A DNA stretch of 64,000 bases from an uncultured Oscillospiraceae bacterium (GCA_910579155.1 CAJTTS010000006.1:21677-85676), one strand, 5' to 3'; positions 42,430 to 51,726 are shown, numbered from the stretch's first letter. Numbers and translations: made by a program. The notes: generated by a model not told the origin, from the sequence alone.

Positions 42430-43371
42430 TTAAATGTTTAAGCCTTTCGTCTCCTCAAAGCCCAACATCAAATTCATGTTCTGCACTGCCGCGCCCGATG
42501 CGCCCTTGCCCAGGTTGTCCAGCCGGGCGGTCAGCATCAACTGCTCCTGGTTTCCATTGACGAATATCTGGAGGTTGTCCTTCCCCACCAAATTATTGGA
42601 ACCGATAAAGCCACAACTGGGCGCGTCGGCGGGACGTAGCTCCACAATTGGACTGCCCGCGTAATAGCCCGCATACAGCTCACGCAGGGCCTCAATCGAT
42701 GCGTCTCCATTCAACTGCTCGGCAAACAGGGCAACGGTCACCGTCATACCCTGGGGAAAATCACAGATCATGGGCATGAAAATGGGCTTGCGAGACAGGC
42801 CGCTCACCGCCATCATCTCCGGGATGTGCTTATGGGCCAGCGTGACGGCGTAATGCCGGGGAGAATCCAACTCCGCTTCCCGTTCCGCATCGGTATACTG
42901 CGCAATGGCCTTCTTCCCCGCCCCTGTGTAACCGGACAGGGCGTGGCAGGTCACGAATGATTCCGAGGCCAGCGCGCCCATCTCCACCAGCGGACGAATC
43001 AGAGACAAAAAACCAGTGGCGTAACAGCCTGGATTGGCCACCCGTCCGGCAGTCTTAATTTGCTCCCGTTGGCCGTGGAGCTCGGGAAAACCGTACGCCC
43101 ACCCATCCGCCGTGCGGTGGGCTGTGGAGCAGTCAATGATCCTGGTATGCTCGTTAGTGACAAGGGAAAACGCTTCACGGGCAGCGGCATCCGGTAGGCA
43201 CAGGAATACCAGATCGGCGGCATTGAGCAGCTTGCGCCGCTCCTCCACATCTTTGCGTTTTTCCTCATCAATCAGGAGCAGTTCGATATCATCCCGCTCC
43301 CCCAGCCGTTCATAGATTTGGAGACCGGTGGTGCCCTCCTTGCCGTCAATATAAATTTTTGGTTTTTTCAT
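42430..43371 (-). CDS. argC: N-acetyl-gamma-glutamyl-phosphate reductase, type 2 (short form)
   Basis: A 313-residue reductase with the compact type 2 start KIYIDGKEGTTGLQIYERL instead of the longer Rossmann N-terminus of common ArgC. It has FLCLPDAAAREAF, DCSTAHRTADGWAYGFPEL, the catalytic Cys in VANPGCYATGFLSLI, and FMPMICDFPQGM with GLVGKDNLQ-type VGKDNLQIFVNG near the end. Type 1 enzymes are about 345 residues. ATG 43371 has AGGAC upstream; the GTG at 43380 is less likely. It forms the semialdehyde for ArgD. Confidence 0.95.
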   Translation of the reverse strand: MKKPKIYIDGKEGTTGLQIYERLGERDDIELLLIDEEKRKDVEERRKLLNAADLVFLCLPDAAAREAFSLVTNEHTRIIDCSTAHRTADGWAYGFPELHGQREQIKTAGRVANPGCYATGFLSLIRPLVEMGALASESFVTCHALSGYTGAGKKAIAQYTDAEREAELDSPRHYAVTLAHKHIPEMMAVSGLSRKPIFMPMICDFPQGMTVTVALFAEQLNGDASIEALRELYAGYYAGSPIVELRPADAPSCGFIGSNNLVGKDNLQIFVNGNQEQLMLTARLDNLGKGASGAAVQNMNLMLGFEETKGLNI

Positions 43372-43396
43372 GTTCGTCACGTCCTATACCGCCATA

Positions 43397-44785
43397 TCAC
43401 GGCTCTACTTTGCGCTGGGCCACGAATTCCTCAATCAGCTCGATCTGCTTCTTCACGCTCTCCTCGGACGGACCACCGTATACCTTGCGCTCATTGACGC
43501 AGGTCTTGAGCTGAAGGGCGTCGTACACGCTCTCGTCAAACAGACCCGAGATGGCTCGGAAGTCTTTCAGCGGCAGGGTATCAAGGCTCTCCCCAGTCCG
43601 GATACACATGTGGACCAGACGGCCCACGATCATGTACGCCTCCCGGAAGGGCATCCCCTTCTTCACCAGGTAGTCGGCGCAGTCGGTGGCATTGATGAAG
43701 CCCACCGACGCCGCCCGGGCCATGTTCTTATCCTTCACCGTCAGGGTATCCAGCATGGCCGTGAACACGGGAACGCACAGCTCCACCGTGTCGATCGCGT
43801 CAAATACCGGCTCCTTGTCCTCCTGCATATCCTTGTTATAGGCCAGCGGCAGCCCCTTCATCACCGTCAGCAGGGTGATGAGGGAGCCGTACACCCGTCC
43901 GGTCTTGCCCCGGACCAGCTCGGCCACGTCGGGGTTCTTTTTCTGGGGCATGATAGACGAGCCGGTGGAATAGGCGTCGTCCAACTCCACAAACTTAAAC
44001 TCCCAGGAGCACCACAGGATAATCTCCTCCGAGAACCGGGACAGGTGCATCATGAGGATGGACAGTGTAGACAGCAGCTCAATGGCGTAATCCCGGTCCG
44101 CCACCGAGTCCATGGAGTTGTCGGTGGGCTTGGCAAACCCCAAGGCGGCGGCAGTCTGGAACCGGTCCACGGGATAGGTAGAGGTGGCCAGTGCGCCGGA
44201 ACCCAGGGGACACTCGTCCATGCGCTCCATACAGTCCTCCAGCCGGGTCACGTCCCGCTTGAGCATGTTGGCGTAGGCCATCATATAGTGCCCAAAAGTA
44301 GTGGGTTGGGCCCGCTGTAAATGGGTGTAGCCGGGCATGACGGTGGACAGGTTCGCCTTGGCCTTCTTTACCAGAACCTTTTCCAGGCCCAGCACCAAGC
44401 CGATGATATGGGGGATTTCTTCCTTTACGTACAGCCGGAAATCGGTGGCCACCTGGTCGTTACGGGACCGGGCGGTATGCAATCGTTTGCCCGTCTGTCC
44501 GATGCGCTCGGTCAGCAAGGCCTCGATATTCATGTGGATGTCCTCATTATCCAGGGAGAACTCCACCTGATCGCCGTCGATATCCGCCAAAATAGCCCGG
44601 AGGCCCTCCACGATTTTCTCCGCCTCGTGCGCCTCGATGACGCCGGTCTTGCCCAGCATGGCGGCGTGGGCCATAGAGCCCCGGATATCCTGCTCGTACA
44701 GCCGGGCATCAAAGCCGATAGACGAGTTGAAGTCGTTGACCAGGGTGTCGGTCTCCTTCTGGAAACGGCCCGCCCAGAGTTTCAT
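43397..44785 (-). CDS. argH: Argininosuccinate lyase
   Basis: A 462-residue fumarase/aspartase-superfamily lyase with KLWAGRFQKETDTLVNDFNS at the N-terminus, HTARSRNDQVATDFRL, MPGYTHLQRAQPTTFGHY and the signature loop GSSIMPQKKNPD. It releases arginine and fumarate. It is 25 bases upstream of argC and 150 bases downstream of argG. Confidence 0.97.
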   Translation of the reverse strand: MKLWAGRFQKETDTLVNDFNSSIGFDARLYEQDIRGSMAHAAMLGKTGVIEAHEAEKIVEGLRAILADIDGDQVEFSLDNEDIHMNIEALLTERIGQTGKRLHTARSRNDQVATDFRLYVKEEIPHIIGLVLGLEKVLVKKAKANLSTVMPGYTHLQRAQPTTFGHYMMAYANMLKRDVTRLEDCMERMDECPLGSGALATSTYPVDRFQTAAALGFAKPTDNSMDSVADRDYAIELLSTLSILMMHLSRFSEEIILWCSWEFKFVELDDAYSTGSSIMPQKKNPDVAELVRGKTGRVYGSLITLLTVMKGLPLAYNKDMQEDKEPVFDAIDTVELCVPVFTAMLDTLTVKDKNMARAASVGFINATDCADYLVKKGMPFREAYMIVGRLVHMCIRTGESLDTLPLKDFRAISGLFDESVYDALQLKTCVNERKVYGGPSEESVKKQIELIEEFVAQRKVEP

Positions 44786-44935
44786 AATGATTACCTCGCT
44801 TATCTGTTATCACGCCTCGCCTGTTCGCGACGCGCGGCTTCACTTCGATTCAGGCAAAACCCGCCCCAACTGCGCGGCGGCAGGGCTTTTGCCTTCTCTC
44901 CGTTCCATCCGTGCTGCTCACGACGGCTCGGACGC
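44786..44935. repeat. Structured spacer between argG and argH
   Basis: This 150-base gap is unusual inside a tight operon. It contains two adjacent potential hairpins: GCCTG (44819-44823) with CAGGC (44851-44855), and GGCAAAAC-CCGCC with GGCAGGGCTTTTGCC (44853-44893). They share the central GGC. The small frame across it is not convincing. It may be a REP-like palindromic unit; copy number cannot be judged from this window. Confidence 0.4.
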
Positions 44936-46150
44936 TTATAGCTTTCCCTGCTCCCGTAGCGCCTGGACCTTGTCCGGCAGGCCCCACAGATTGATAAAGC
45001 CCGTAGCATCGTCCTGATTGTAATCACTTTCCTCGAACGTGACCAGGTTCTCGGAATACAACGTCTCGGGAGAGGTGACGGAGGAGGTGATAATATTACC
45101 CTTGTACAGCTTCAACTTCACCTGGCCCGTGACATGCTTCTGGGTGTCCACCGCAAAAGCCTGGAGCGCCTCCCGCAGAGGCGTAAACCATTTGCCGTTG
45201 TACACAAGGTCGGCGAAATCCACTGCCAGCTTGGACTTCATGTGCTTGGTGTCCTTATCCACGGTGATCATTTCCAGCACCTCGTGGGCCCGATAGAGGA
45301 TGGAACCGCCCGGCGTCTCATACACGCCCCGGTCCTTCATGCCCACCAATCGGTTTTCCACGATGTCCAGCAGTCCGATGCCGTTGTCCCCACCCAGCTT
45401 GTTCAGCTTGCGGATGATGTCGGACGTCTTCAGCTTCTCCCCATCGACGGCCACGGGCCAGCCCTTCTCAAAGTCCAGGGTAACATAGGTGGGTACGTCA
45501 GGAGCCATAGCTGGGGACACGCCCATTTCCAGGAAACCCGGCTTGTCATACAGCGGCTCGTTGGCAGGATCCTCCAGGTCCAGCCCTTCATGGGACAGGT
45601 GCCACAGGTTCTTATCCTTAGAGTAGTTGGTTTCCCGGGAAATCTTCAAGGGCACGTTGTGGGCCTCGGCGTAGTCGATCTCCTCGTCACGGCCTTTGAT
45701 ATCCCACTCACGCCAGGGGGCGATAATGCGCATCTCGGGGGCAAAGCGCTTGATGGCCAGCTCAAAGCGCACCTGATCGTTGCCCTTGCCAGTGCAGCCG
45801 TGGCAGATGGCGTCGGCCCCCTCCTTCTTGGCGATCTCCACTAAACGGCGAGCAATGATGGGACGGGCAAAAGCTGTCCCCAGCAGATAGTCCTCGTACT
45901 TGGCCCCCATCATCATGGACGGAATGATGACCTCGTCCACCATGATGTCAGTCAGGTCCTCGATGTACAGCTTGGATGCGCCGGTCTTGATGGCCTTTTC
46001 CTCCAGGCCATCCAACTCGTCCCCCTGCCCTACGTCGGCGGACACGGCGATGATCTCCGGGTTGTTGTAATTTTCCTTCAGCCAGGGGATAATGATAGAT
46101 GTATCTAATCCACCGGAATATGCAAGCACTACTTTTTTTACGTCAGTCAC
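44936..46150 (-). CDS. argG: Argininosuccinate synthase
   Basis: A 404-residue ligase joining citrulline and aspartate with ATP. The PP-loop is [18 protein letters not shown], followed by [23 protein letters not shown] and [17 protein letters not shown] [17 protein letters not shown]. It is the first gene of the arginine operon and has its own promoter with ARG-box-like sites. Family length is about 400. Confidence 0.97.
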   Translation of the reverse strand: MTDVKKVVLAYSGGLDTSIIIPWLKENYNNPEIIAVSADVGQGDELDGLEEKAIKTGASKLYIEDLTDIMVDEVIIPSMMMGAKYEDYLLGTAFARPIIARRLVEIAKKEGADAICHGCTGKGNDQVRFELAIKRFAPEMRIIAPWREWDIKGRDEEIDYAEAHNVPLKISRETNYSKDKNLWHLSHEGLDLEDPANEPLYDKPGFLEMGVSPAMAPDVPTYVTLDFEKGWPVAVDGEKLKTSDIIRKLNKLGGDNGIGLLDIVENRLVGMKDRGVYETPGGSILYRAHEVLEMITVDKDTKHMKSKLAVDFADLVYNGKWFTPLREALQAFAVDTQKHVTGQVKLKLYKGNIITSSVTSPETLYSENLVTFEESDYNQDDATGFINLWGLPDKVQALREQGKL

Positions 46151-46207
46151 GGTGATTCCCTCCGTTTATCCTTAATTATAGGCAACATTCTTGCTCTGCT
46201 TGTAAGC

Positions 46208-46236
46208 AGTATACTACCCTGTCCCCTGATTGGCAA
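46208..46236 (-). promoter_or_regulatory. Promoter of the arg operon
   Basis: Minus-strand TTGCCA (46231-46236), 17 bases, TATACT (46208-46213), about 57 bases from the argG start. Confidence 0.8.
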
Positions 46237-46295
46237 GTGCTTTTTTGCATAGTTATCCGATTTTATCCTGGCATTTCTGGGCAATATTCCACATA

Positions 46296-46313
46296 TTCGG
46301 ATAAATATTCATA
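46296..46313 (-). promoter_or_regulatory. ARG-box-like site (proximal)
   Basis: Minus strand TATGAATATTTATCCGAA compared with the ArgR consensus WNTGAATWWWWATTCANW: the left half-site is perfect, the right half degenerate. It lies about 60 bases upstream of the argG -35. Confidence 0.45.
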
Positions 46314-46327
46314 CTTTCAATGTATAA

Positions 46328-46345
46328 TCTCAATTCTTATTCACA
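46328..46345 (-). promoter_or_regulatory. ARG-box-like site (distal)
   Basis: Minus strand TGTGAATAAGAATTGAGA matches the ArgR operator consensus at nearly every constrained position. Its centre is 32 bases (three helical turns) from the proximal site. It also lies about 40 bases upstream of the divergent iscS -35, so it could influence either gene. Confidence 0.5.
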
Positions 46346-46385
46346 GCATTCTCCACACGCGCCGTAATAATTTCTACAATTCCTA

Positions 46386-46414
46386 TTGACAAGGTATGCT
46401 TTTTACGGTATGAT
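46386..46414 (+). promoter_or_regulatory. Consensus promoter of iscS-iscU
   Basis: TTGACA (46386-46391), 17 bases, TATGAT (46409-46414), 58 bases before the iscS start. Confidence 0.85.
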
Positions 46415-46472
46415 TTGGGCGAAACAAAATAGGTCCCCCCATTCACGGACTTTTAAGGAGATGGAACAAACC

Positions 46473-47660
46473 ATGATATACGCGGACAATGCCGCGACAA
46501 CAAAAACCAGTGCCGCCGCCCAGCAGGCCATGCTGGACGCCATGGAGCATTTCTGGGGCAATCCCTCCAGCCTCCACTCCCCCGGCCAGCAGGCCAAGGA
46601 GGCCCTCCAATCTGCCCGGGAGGCGGTGGCCAGGGCCATCGGTGCCCAGCCCCGGGAGATTTATTTCACCTCCGGCGGCAGTGAGGCGGACAATCAGGCC
46701 ATCGTCAGCGCTGCCAAAACAGGCGCACACAAGGGCAAAAAGCACCTCATCACCACCGCCATTGAGCACCACGCCGTCCTCCACACCATGGACCAACTGG
46801 CAAAAGAGGGGTTTGAGGTCACTTTGATCCCCGTGGACGAGAGCGGCATTGTGAAGGTGTCCGACGTGGCCGCCGCCATCCGGGAGGACACCGCCTTGGT
46901 GTCCGTCATGTTCGCCAACAACGAGATCGGCACCATCCAGCCTGTCGCTGAAATCGGGGCGCTGTGCCGGGAGAAGAATGTCCCCTTCCATGTGGACGCT
47001 GTCCAGGCCGTGGGCCACCTGCCCATCGACGTGAACGCCCAGAACATCGACATGCTTTCCCTGTCCGGCCACAAGTTCCACGGCCCCCGGGGCGTGGGTG
47101 CGCTGTACGTCCGCCGGGGCACTCCCCTGCTCACCTTCATCCACGGCGGGGCCCAGGAGTCCGGCCGCCGGGCGGGCACGGAAAACCTCCCCGCTATTCT
47201 AGGTATGACCGCCGCCCTGGACGACTCCATTGCCCACATGGCGGAGAACAACGCCCACGCAGCCAAACTGCGGGACGCCCTTATTGACGGTCTGTCTAAA
47301 ATCCCCCACTCCACCCTCAACGGCGACCGAGAACACCGCCTTTCCGGCAACGTAAACTTCTGCTTTGAGGGCATTGAGGGCGAGTCCCTGCTGCTGCTGC
47401 TGGACGATAAAGGCATCGCCGCTTCCTCCGGATCGGCGTGTACCTCTGGTTCCCTGGACCCCAGCCACGTGCTGCTGGCCATCGGACGGCCCCATGAGGT
47501 GGCCCACGGCTCCCTGCGCCTCACCTTAGACCAGGACAACACCATGGAGGACGTGAAAGCCATCGTCAAGGCGACCACCGAGGTTGTGAATTATCTCCGG
47601 GATATGTCCCCCGTTTGGAAAGCATTACAGAGAGGAGAGCGCAACTATGTTATACAGTGA
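46473..47660 (+). CDS. iscS: Cysteine desulfurase (NifS/IscS type)
   Basis: A 395-residue class V PLP enzyme. IYADNAATTKTS opens it; VHVDAVQAVGHLPIDV-type FHVDAVQAVGHLPIDV precedes the PLP lysine in SLSGHKFHGPRGVGALYV. SSGSACTSGSLDPSHVLLAI carries the sulfur-accepting Cys on the long mobile loop. It takes sulfur from cysteine for Fe-S assembly. ATG 46473 is chosen because AAGGAG is 12 bases upstream; the ATG at 46461 directly abuts that site. It overlaps iscU by 14 bases. Confidence 0.95.
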   Translation: MIYADNAATTKTSAAAQQAMLDAMEHFWGNPSSLHSPGQQAKEALQSAREAVARAIGAQPREIYFTSGGSEADNQAIVSAAKTGAHKGKKHLITTAIEHHAVLHTMDQLAKEGFEVTLIPVDESGIVKVSDVAAAIREDTALVSVMFANNEIGTIQPVAEIGALCREKNVPFHVDAVQAVGHLPIDVNAQNIDMLSLSGHKFHGPRGVGALYVRRGTPLLTFIHGGAQESGRRAGTENLPAILGMTAALDDSIAHMAENNAHAAKLRDALIDGLSKIPHSTLNGDREHRLSGNVNFCFEGIEGESLLLLLDDKGIAASSGSACTSGSLDPSHVLLAIGRPHEVAHGSLRLTLDQDNTMEDVKAIVKATTEVVNYLRDMSPVWKALQRGERNYVIQ

Positions 47661-48096
47661 AAAAGTGATGGATCATTTCCGCAACCCCCGCAATGTGGGT
47701 GAGATCGAGAACGCCGACGGCGTGGGCGAGGTGGGCAACGCCAAGTGTGGAGACATCATGAAGATGTACCTCAAAATTGAGGACGGCATCATCATAGACG
47801 TGAAGTTCGAGACCTTCGGCTGCGGCAGCGCCATCGCCACCAGCTCCATGGCCACCGAGCTCATCAAGGGCAAGAAGGTGGAGGACGCCCTGTCCCTCAC
47901 CAATCAGGCAGTGGTGGAGGCGCTGGACGGTCTGCCCGCCCATAAAATCCACTGCTCCGTGCTGGCCGAGGAAGCGGTGCGCGCCGCCATCAAGGATTAC
48001 TACGACAAAAACGGCATCGCCTATGAGCCCGAGCAGTTCTGCGACGGCGACTGCTCCTGCTGCCACGAGCACGACCACCAGGAACACGAGGAATAA
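47647..48096 (+). CDS. iscU: Iron-sulfur cluster scaffold IscU
   Basis: A 149-residue scaffold of the IscU/NifU N-terminal type: DHFRNPRNVGEIENADG, the cluster cysteines in NAKCGDIMK, FGCGSAIATSS and KIHCSVLAEEAVRAAIKDYY. An extra C-terminal tail is rich in Cys and His (CDGDCSCCHEHDHQEHEE), which could bind metal. The gene starts inside iscS, a two-gene minimal ISC operon common in clostridia. Confidence 0.95.
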   Translation: MLYSEKVMDHFRNPRNVGEIENADGVGEVGNAKCGDIMKMYLKIEDGIIIDVKFETFGCGSAIATSSMATELIKGKKVEDALSLTNQAVVEALDGLPAHKIHCSVLAEEAVRAAIKDYYDKNGIAYEPEQFCDGDCSCCHEHDHQEHEE

Positions 48097-48111
48097 TCCA
48101 TCTTCGCAGTA

Positions 48112-48154
48112 CAAAAGCGAGGGCCCGCCGGGATCGGTGGGCCCTCGCTTTTGT
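48112..48154. terminator. Bidirectional terminator between iscU and the P-type ATPase
   Basis: AAAGCGAGGGCCCGCC and GGTGGGCCCTCGCTTT form a near-perfect 16-bp stem with T tracts on both strands, serving the convergent iscU and P-type ATPase genes. Confidence 0.88.
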
Positions 48155-48164
48155 CTGTTCAAAC

Positions 48165-50675
48165 TTATCGGTTCCGAACTGCGGGGCGTTTCGACCGCTG
48201 TTTACCGAATCTCTTTTTGCACGTAATCACCAGCACCTCCATCAGGTCCACTCCCCGTTCAAACACGAAGATCACCGAGGGGGTAAGCATAAGGAATACT
48301 ACAATGACCAGCCCCGCCTGGAAATCCAGCGCGGTCAGCTCAAACAGGCCGCCGAACCCAAGAACCGCAGTGGCAAAGGCTGCCGCCATAGCGCCCAGCA
48401 GGGTCCACCGTTTCCAATCCAGCGGCCGGGAAATGTAGTACAACACCAGCAGGCCTACCTCGCCCATGATGACGGTGGCCAGAGTGGACAGGGTAACCCG
48501 CTCAAAGTCAAAGGCCAGGGTAAACAATTCGATAAAAATCATCAGCACGATGTTGGCCAACCCCCCCGGCAGGGCCCGCCGGAGCACGTTGGTCATAAAC
48601 CGCCCCTTCACAATCTCGTGATTGGGCTCCAGCGCCAGCACAAAAGAGGGCGCGCCGATGGTGAGTGCGCTGATAAGAGTGAGCTGGATGGGGATGAAAG
48701 GATAGGGAAACCCGGCAAACAGATTGATGATGGACAAAAACAGGGACATGATATTCTTCACCAGATACAGCGCCGCCGCCCGCTGGATGTTGTTGATGAC
48801 CCGCCGCCCCTCCTGCACCACCTCGGGCATGGAGGCAAAGTTCGAGTCCAGCAGCACCACCTGGGCCACCTGACAGGCCGCCTCCGAGCCGGAGGCCATA
48901 GCAATGCCGCAGTCGGCGTCCTTCAAAGCCAGCACGTCGTTGACGCCGTCGCCGGTCATAGCCACCGTGTGCCCCGCCTTTTGCAGGGCCTTCACCAGCT
49001 TGCGCTTCTGGTCAGGCGTCACCCGACCAAACACATTGAACTCCCGCACGGCCCGGGCGTAGTCGGCAGGCTCCTTCAGCGTGGCGGCGTCCACAAAACG
49101 GTCCGCCCCGGCGATGCCCGCCTGGACGGCCACGCTGGATACCGTGGACGGGTTATCACCGGAGATCACCTTCACCGTGACCCCTTGCTGGGCAAAATAC
49201 TGGAAGGTCTGCGGGGCCTCCTCCCGGATGGGGTTGTTGATGACCGCCAAGGCCAGCGGCTCTACCGCGCCGGTCAGTCCTCCGTCCATCGTCGGAGCGT
49301 TGGCGCACTTTGCCAGCAGCAGTACCCGGCACCCCTGCTCCTGATAAGGCGCGACCATATGCTGCAAATCGGCGTACCGGGCCCCCATGATAAACTCCGG
49401 CGCGCCCACCACATACGCGCCGTAAGATTTGAAGATTACCGCCGACCATTTGTTGGCGGAGGTGAATGGTATTGTACGCTCCACCTGCCATACGGAAGAC
49501 TTGTTGAAGCGCTCCGCCATGGCCCGGGCGGTGTCATTGTCGGCGTCGATCGCCCGGTAATAGGCATTGAAAATCTCTTCCACCTTGGCAGCGGAGCAGC
49601 GCTCCTCGTCCAGGGGTACCACCTCCCGCACGGTCATCTCCGGCTGGGTGATCGTCCCTGTCTTGTCCACACACAGCACATCTACGTGGGCCAAAGTCTC
49701 CACGGCGGATAACTCATGCACCAACGTTTGCCGCTGGGCCAGCCGCATGACGGACACCGCCAGCGCCACACTGGTGAGCAGATACAGCCCCTCGGGAATC
49801 ATACCGATGAGGGCGGCCACCACAGCGGGGACCGCATCGGAAAAGGCGCTCTCCTGAACCACCAGTTCATTGTAAAACAAGGCCGCGCCGATGGGAATCA
49901 GGGCAAACCCGATAAACCGGATCAGTCGGTCCAACGACTTCATCATCTCTGAACGGCCTACTCCCTGGTCGGACTTGGCCTCCAAAGACAGCCGGGCGGC
50001 ATAGCTGGATTTTCCCACCCGGTCCAGCCGTGCCCGGCACTTGCCCGACACCACAAAGCTGCCGCTCAGCAGCTCATCCCCCACGTCCTTGGTGATGGGA
50101 TCAGCCTCACCGGTGATAAGGGCCTCGTTTACCGTCACCTGGCCGGACATGACCGGGCCGTCGGCCGGGATCTGATCTCCGGCCCCTAGCTCCACAATGT
50201 CCTCCCGTACCAGCTTATGGACAGGGACGGTGCCAAGCTGGCCGTCCCGCACCACTTTTACCCGCGACTCACTAATCAGGGATAGCTTTTCCAGAGTGGC
50301 CCGGGAACGGAGCTGCTGGACAATGCCAATGATGGAGTTTACCGCCGCGATCCCCAGAAACATCATGTCCTTGAAGTCTCCGGCTAACACCAGCAAAGCG
50401 GCCAGGACCACAAACACCAGGTTGAAAAAAGTCAGCGTGTTTTCCCGGATGATTTGACCGGTGGACTTGGCGTTGCTCTCTACCATCTCGTTGCCCAAAC
50501 CCTGCTCCAGAAAGTCCGACGCCTGAGCTGTGGTCAAGCCCAACTTGGGGTCGGGGAATACACGCTCTGGCTCTCGAGCAGAGCGGGAAGCACGGTCCGT
50601 CCGGCGCTTTGAGTGGTCGTTGTCCCGGCGGCGCTTGGGCGGCGGAGCTTGTTGGAATTGTGCCTGTTGAGCCAT
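48165..50675 (-). CDS. P-type cation-translocating ATPase (CtpE-like)
   Basis: An 836-residue P-type ATPase. A basic, low-complexity N-terminus (residues 8-40) precedes the core. The actuator domain has ITGEADPI in place of the usual TGES; helix 4 is GMIPEGLYLLTSVALAVS; phosphorylation is at DKTGTIT; later come SGDNPSTV and MTGDGVNDVLALKDADCGIAM. The EADP and PEGL variants fit the CtpE-like calcium-transporter branch. The transported ion is therefore uncertain, calcium being the best guess. ATG 50675 is preceded by AAAGGGG; the upstream frame adds 14 residues. Confidence 0.88.
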   Translation of the reverse strand: MAQQAQFQQAPPPKRRRDNDHSKRRTDRASRSAREPERVFPDPKLGLTTAQASDFLEQGLGNEMVESNAKSTGQIIRENTLTFFNLVFVVLAALLVLAGDFKDMMFLGIAAVNSIIGIVQQLRSRATLEKLSLISESRVKVVRDGQLGTVPVHKLVREDIVELGAGDQIPADGPVMSGQVTVNEALITGEADPITKDVGDELLSGSFVVSGKCRARLDRVGKSSYAARLSLEAKSDQGVGRSEMMKSLDRLIRFIGFALIPIGAALFYNELVVQESAFSDAVPAVVAALIGMIPEGLYLLTSVALAVSVMRLAQRQTLVHELSAVETLAHVDVLCVDKTGTITQPEMTVREVVPLDEERCSAAKVEEIFNAYYRAIDADNDTARAMAERFNKSSVWQVERTIPFTSANKWSAVIFKSYGAYVVGAPEFIMGARYADLQHMVAPYQEQGCRVLLLAKCANAPTMDGGLTGAVEPLALAVINNPIREEAPQTFQYFAQQGVTVKVISGDNPSTVSSVAVQAGIAGADRFVDAATLKEPADYARAVREFNVFGRVTPDQKRKLVKALQKAGHTVAMTGDGVNDVLALKDADCGIAMASGSEAACQVAQVVLLDSNFASMPEVVQEGRRVINNIQRAAALYLVKNIMSLFLSIINLFAGFPYPFIPIQLTLISALTIGAPSFVLALEPNHEIVKGRFMTNVLRRALPGGLANIVLMIFIELFTLAFDFERVTLSTLATVIMGEVGLLVLYYISRPLDWKRWTLLGAMAAAFATAVLGFGGLFELTALDFQAGLVIVVFLMLTPSVIFVFERGVDLMEVLVITCKKRFGKQRSKRPAVRNR

Positions 50676-50735
50676 AGTATCGGCCCCTTTGCTTTTTATT
50701 TGTCTGAGTTCTTCCAAATTTTTCAGATCGTTGAC

Positions 50736-50764
50736 ATTATACTATAAAAAAGAACCGGCGTAAA
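50736..50764 (-). promoter_or_regulatory. Promoter of the P-type ATPase, overlapping the upstream terminator
   Basis: Minus-strand TTTACG (50759-50764), 17 bases, TATAAT (50736-50741). The -35 lies in the loop and stem of the terminator of the kinase operon, so termination and initiation share the same bases. Confidence 0.6.
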
Positions 50765-50776
50765 GCGCCGGCCCTT
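50747..50776 (-). terminator. Terminator of the response regulator/ABC/kinase operon
   Basis: Minus-strand GGCCGGCG and CGCCGGTT pair around CTTTA, followed by CTTTTTT. It lies about 30 bases after the kinase stop. Confidence 0.75.
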
Positions 50777-50805
50777 TAACGTTTTGTTAAATTAGACAAG
50801 ATACG

Positions 50806-51705
50806 TCAAACGCTCCACCGCACCTCAATGGTAAATATCCCATCCTCCCAGCGGGCCCGGGCAGTGTGGCCCATGCGCTCCGTCAGCGCCTTGACGATGG
50901 CCAAGCCTAAGCCTGTGGATTGGCCTGTACGCATTTTATCCGCAGTATAAAAACGCTCGAACACATGGGCGGCATCTTCCTCTGTCATATCATCCGCACG
51001 GTTTGAGAAGGAGGAGATGACATATCCCCCGGACCGATACAATTTAATCGACAGCATATCCATTCCGTGGCGCAGGGCATTGGTCAACAGATTGGAGAAA
51101 ATGCGGGTCACCGCTCCCCTGTCCGCCCAGACCGGGGGCAGGTCCGGCGCAATATCCACCTCCATGGCAAGCCCTGTTTCCTCGATTTGCTCATAAGCTG
51201 CCGCCAGTTGGTCGGACAGGGCGCGGCCCAGGTCCACCTTTTCCCGCTCCAAAGGCAGTTCTCCCCCTTCGATGCGGGACAGATCATAAAATGTGGCGAT
51301 AAAAACTTGAAGCGTCCGCGCTCTCCCCTCGATGACCTGGAAGTACTCTTGCCGTTTTTCCGGGGGCAGCTCCTTCTGCTCCAAAAGCTGCAAATAGCCC
51401 AGGATAGAGGTCAGCGGCGTGCGCAGGTCGTGGGACACGTTGGCAATCTGCTGGCGCAGCTCCTGCTCCTTGCGGCGGTAGCCCGCCCGCTCCTCCTGGC
51501 GCAGCTCCAGCAGGTCGTTGAGGCAGACCAGCAGCTCCTCCGCCCCGGCGCTGGGACATGGCAGGGACAGGCGGGCCGTAGTCTCGTCGGCCATCTGGGC
51601 TCTCATCTGGCTGGCAGCCCGACACAGCCCACGCTCCAGGGTGTACCGACGGACCGCTTGGACAGCAATCACCAACAGCAAGACAATGATCATAGCGGTT
51701 TTCAT
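50806..51705 (-). CDS. Sensor histidine kinase
   Basis: A 299-residue kinase with one N-terminal membrane segment (residues 3-18), no visible sensor domain, a dimerisation box IANVSHDLRTPLTSILGYLQ with the phospho-His, then N, G1 and G2 boxes: FSNLLTNALRHG, HVFERFY and STGLGLAIVKAL. It resembles the kinases of peptide-sensing ABC-transporter systems, which lack a large external domain and rely on the transporter. Its response regulator is 2.2 kb upstream with the ABC genes in between. Confidence 0.92.
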   Translation of the reverse strand: MKTAMIIVLLLVIAVQAVRRYTLERGLCRAASQMRAQMADETTARLSLPCPSAGAEELLVCLNDLLELRQEERAGYRRKEQELRQQIANVSHDLRTPLTSILGYLQLLEQKELPPEKRQEYFQVIEGRARTLQVFIATFYDLSRIEGGELPLEREKVDLGRALSDQLAAAYEQIEETGLAMEVDIAPDLPPVWADRGAVTRIFSNLLTNALRHGMDMLSIKLYRSGGYVISSFSNRADDMTEEDAAHVFERFYTADKMRTGQSTGLGLAIVKALTERMGHTARARWEDGIFTIEVRWSV

Positions 51706-51726
51706 GGAACGCCGCGCCCCCTTTCG

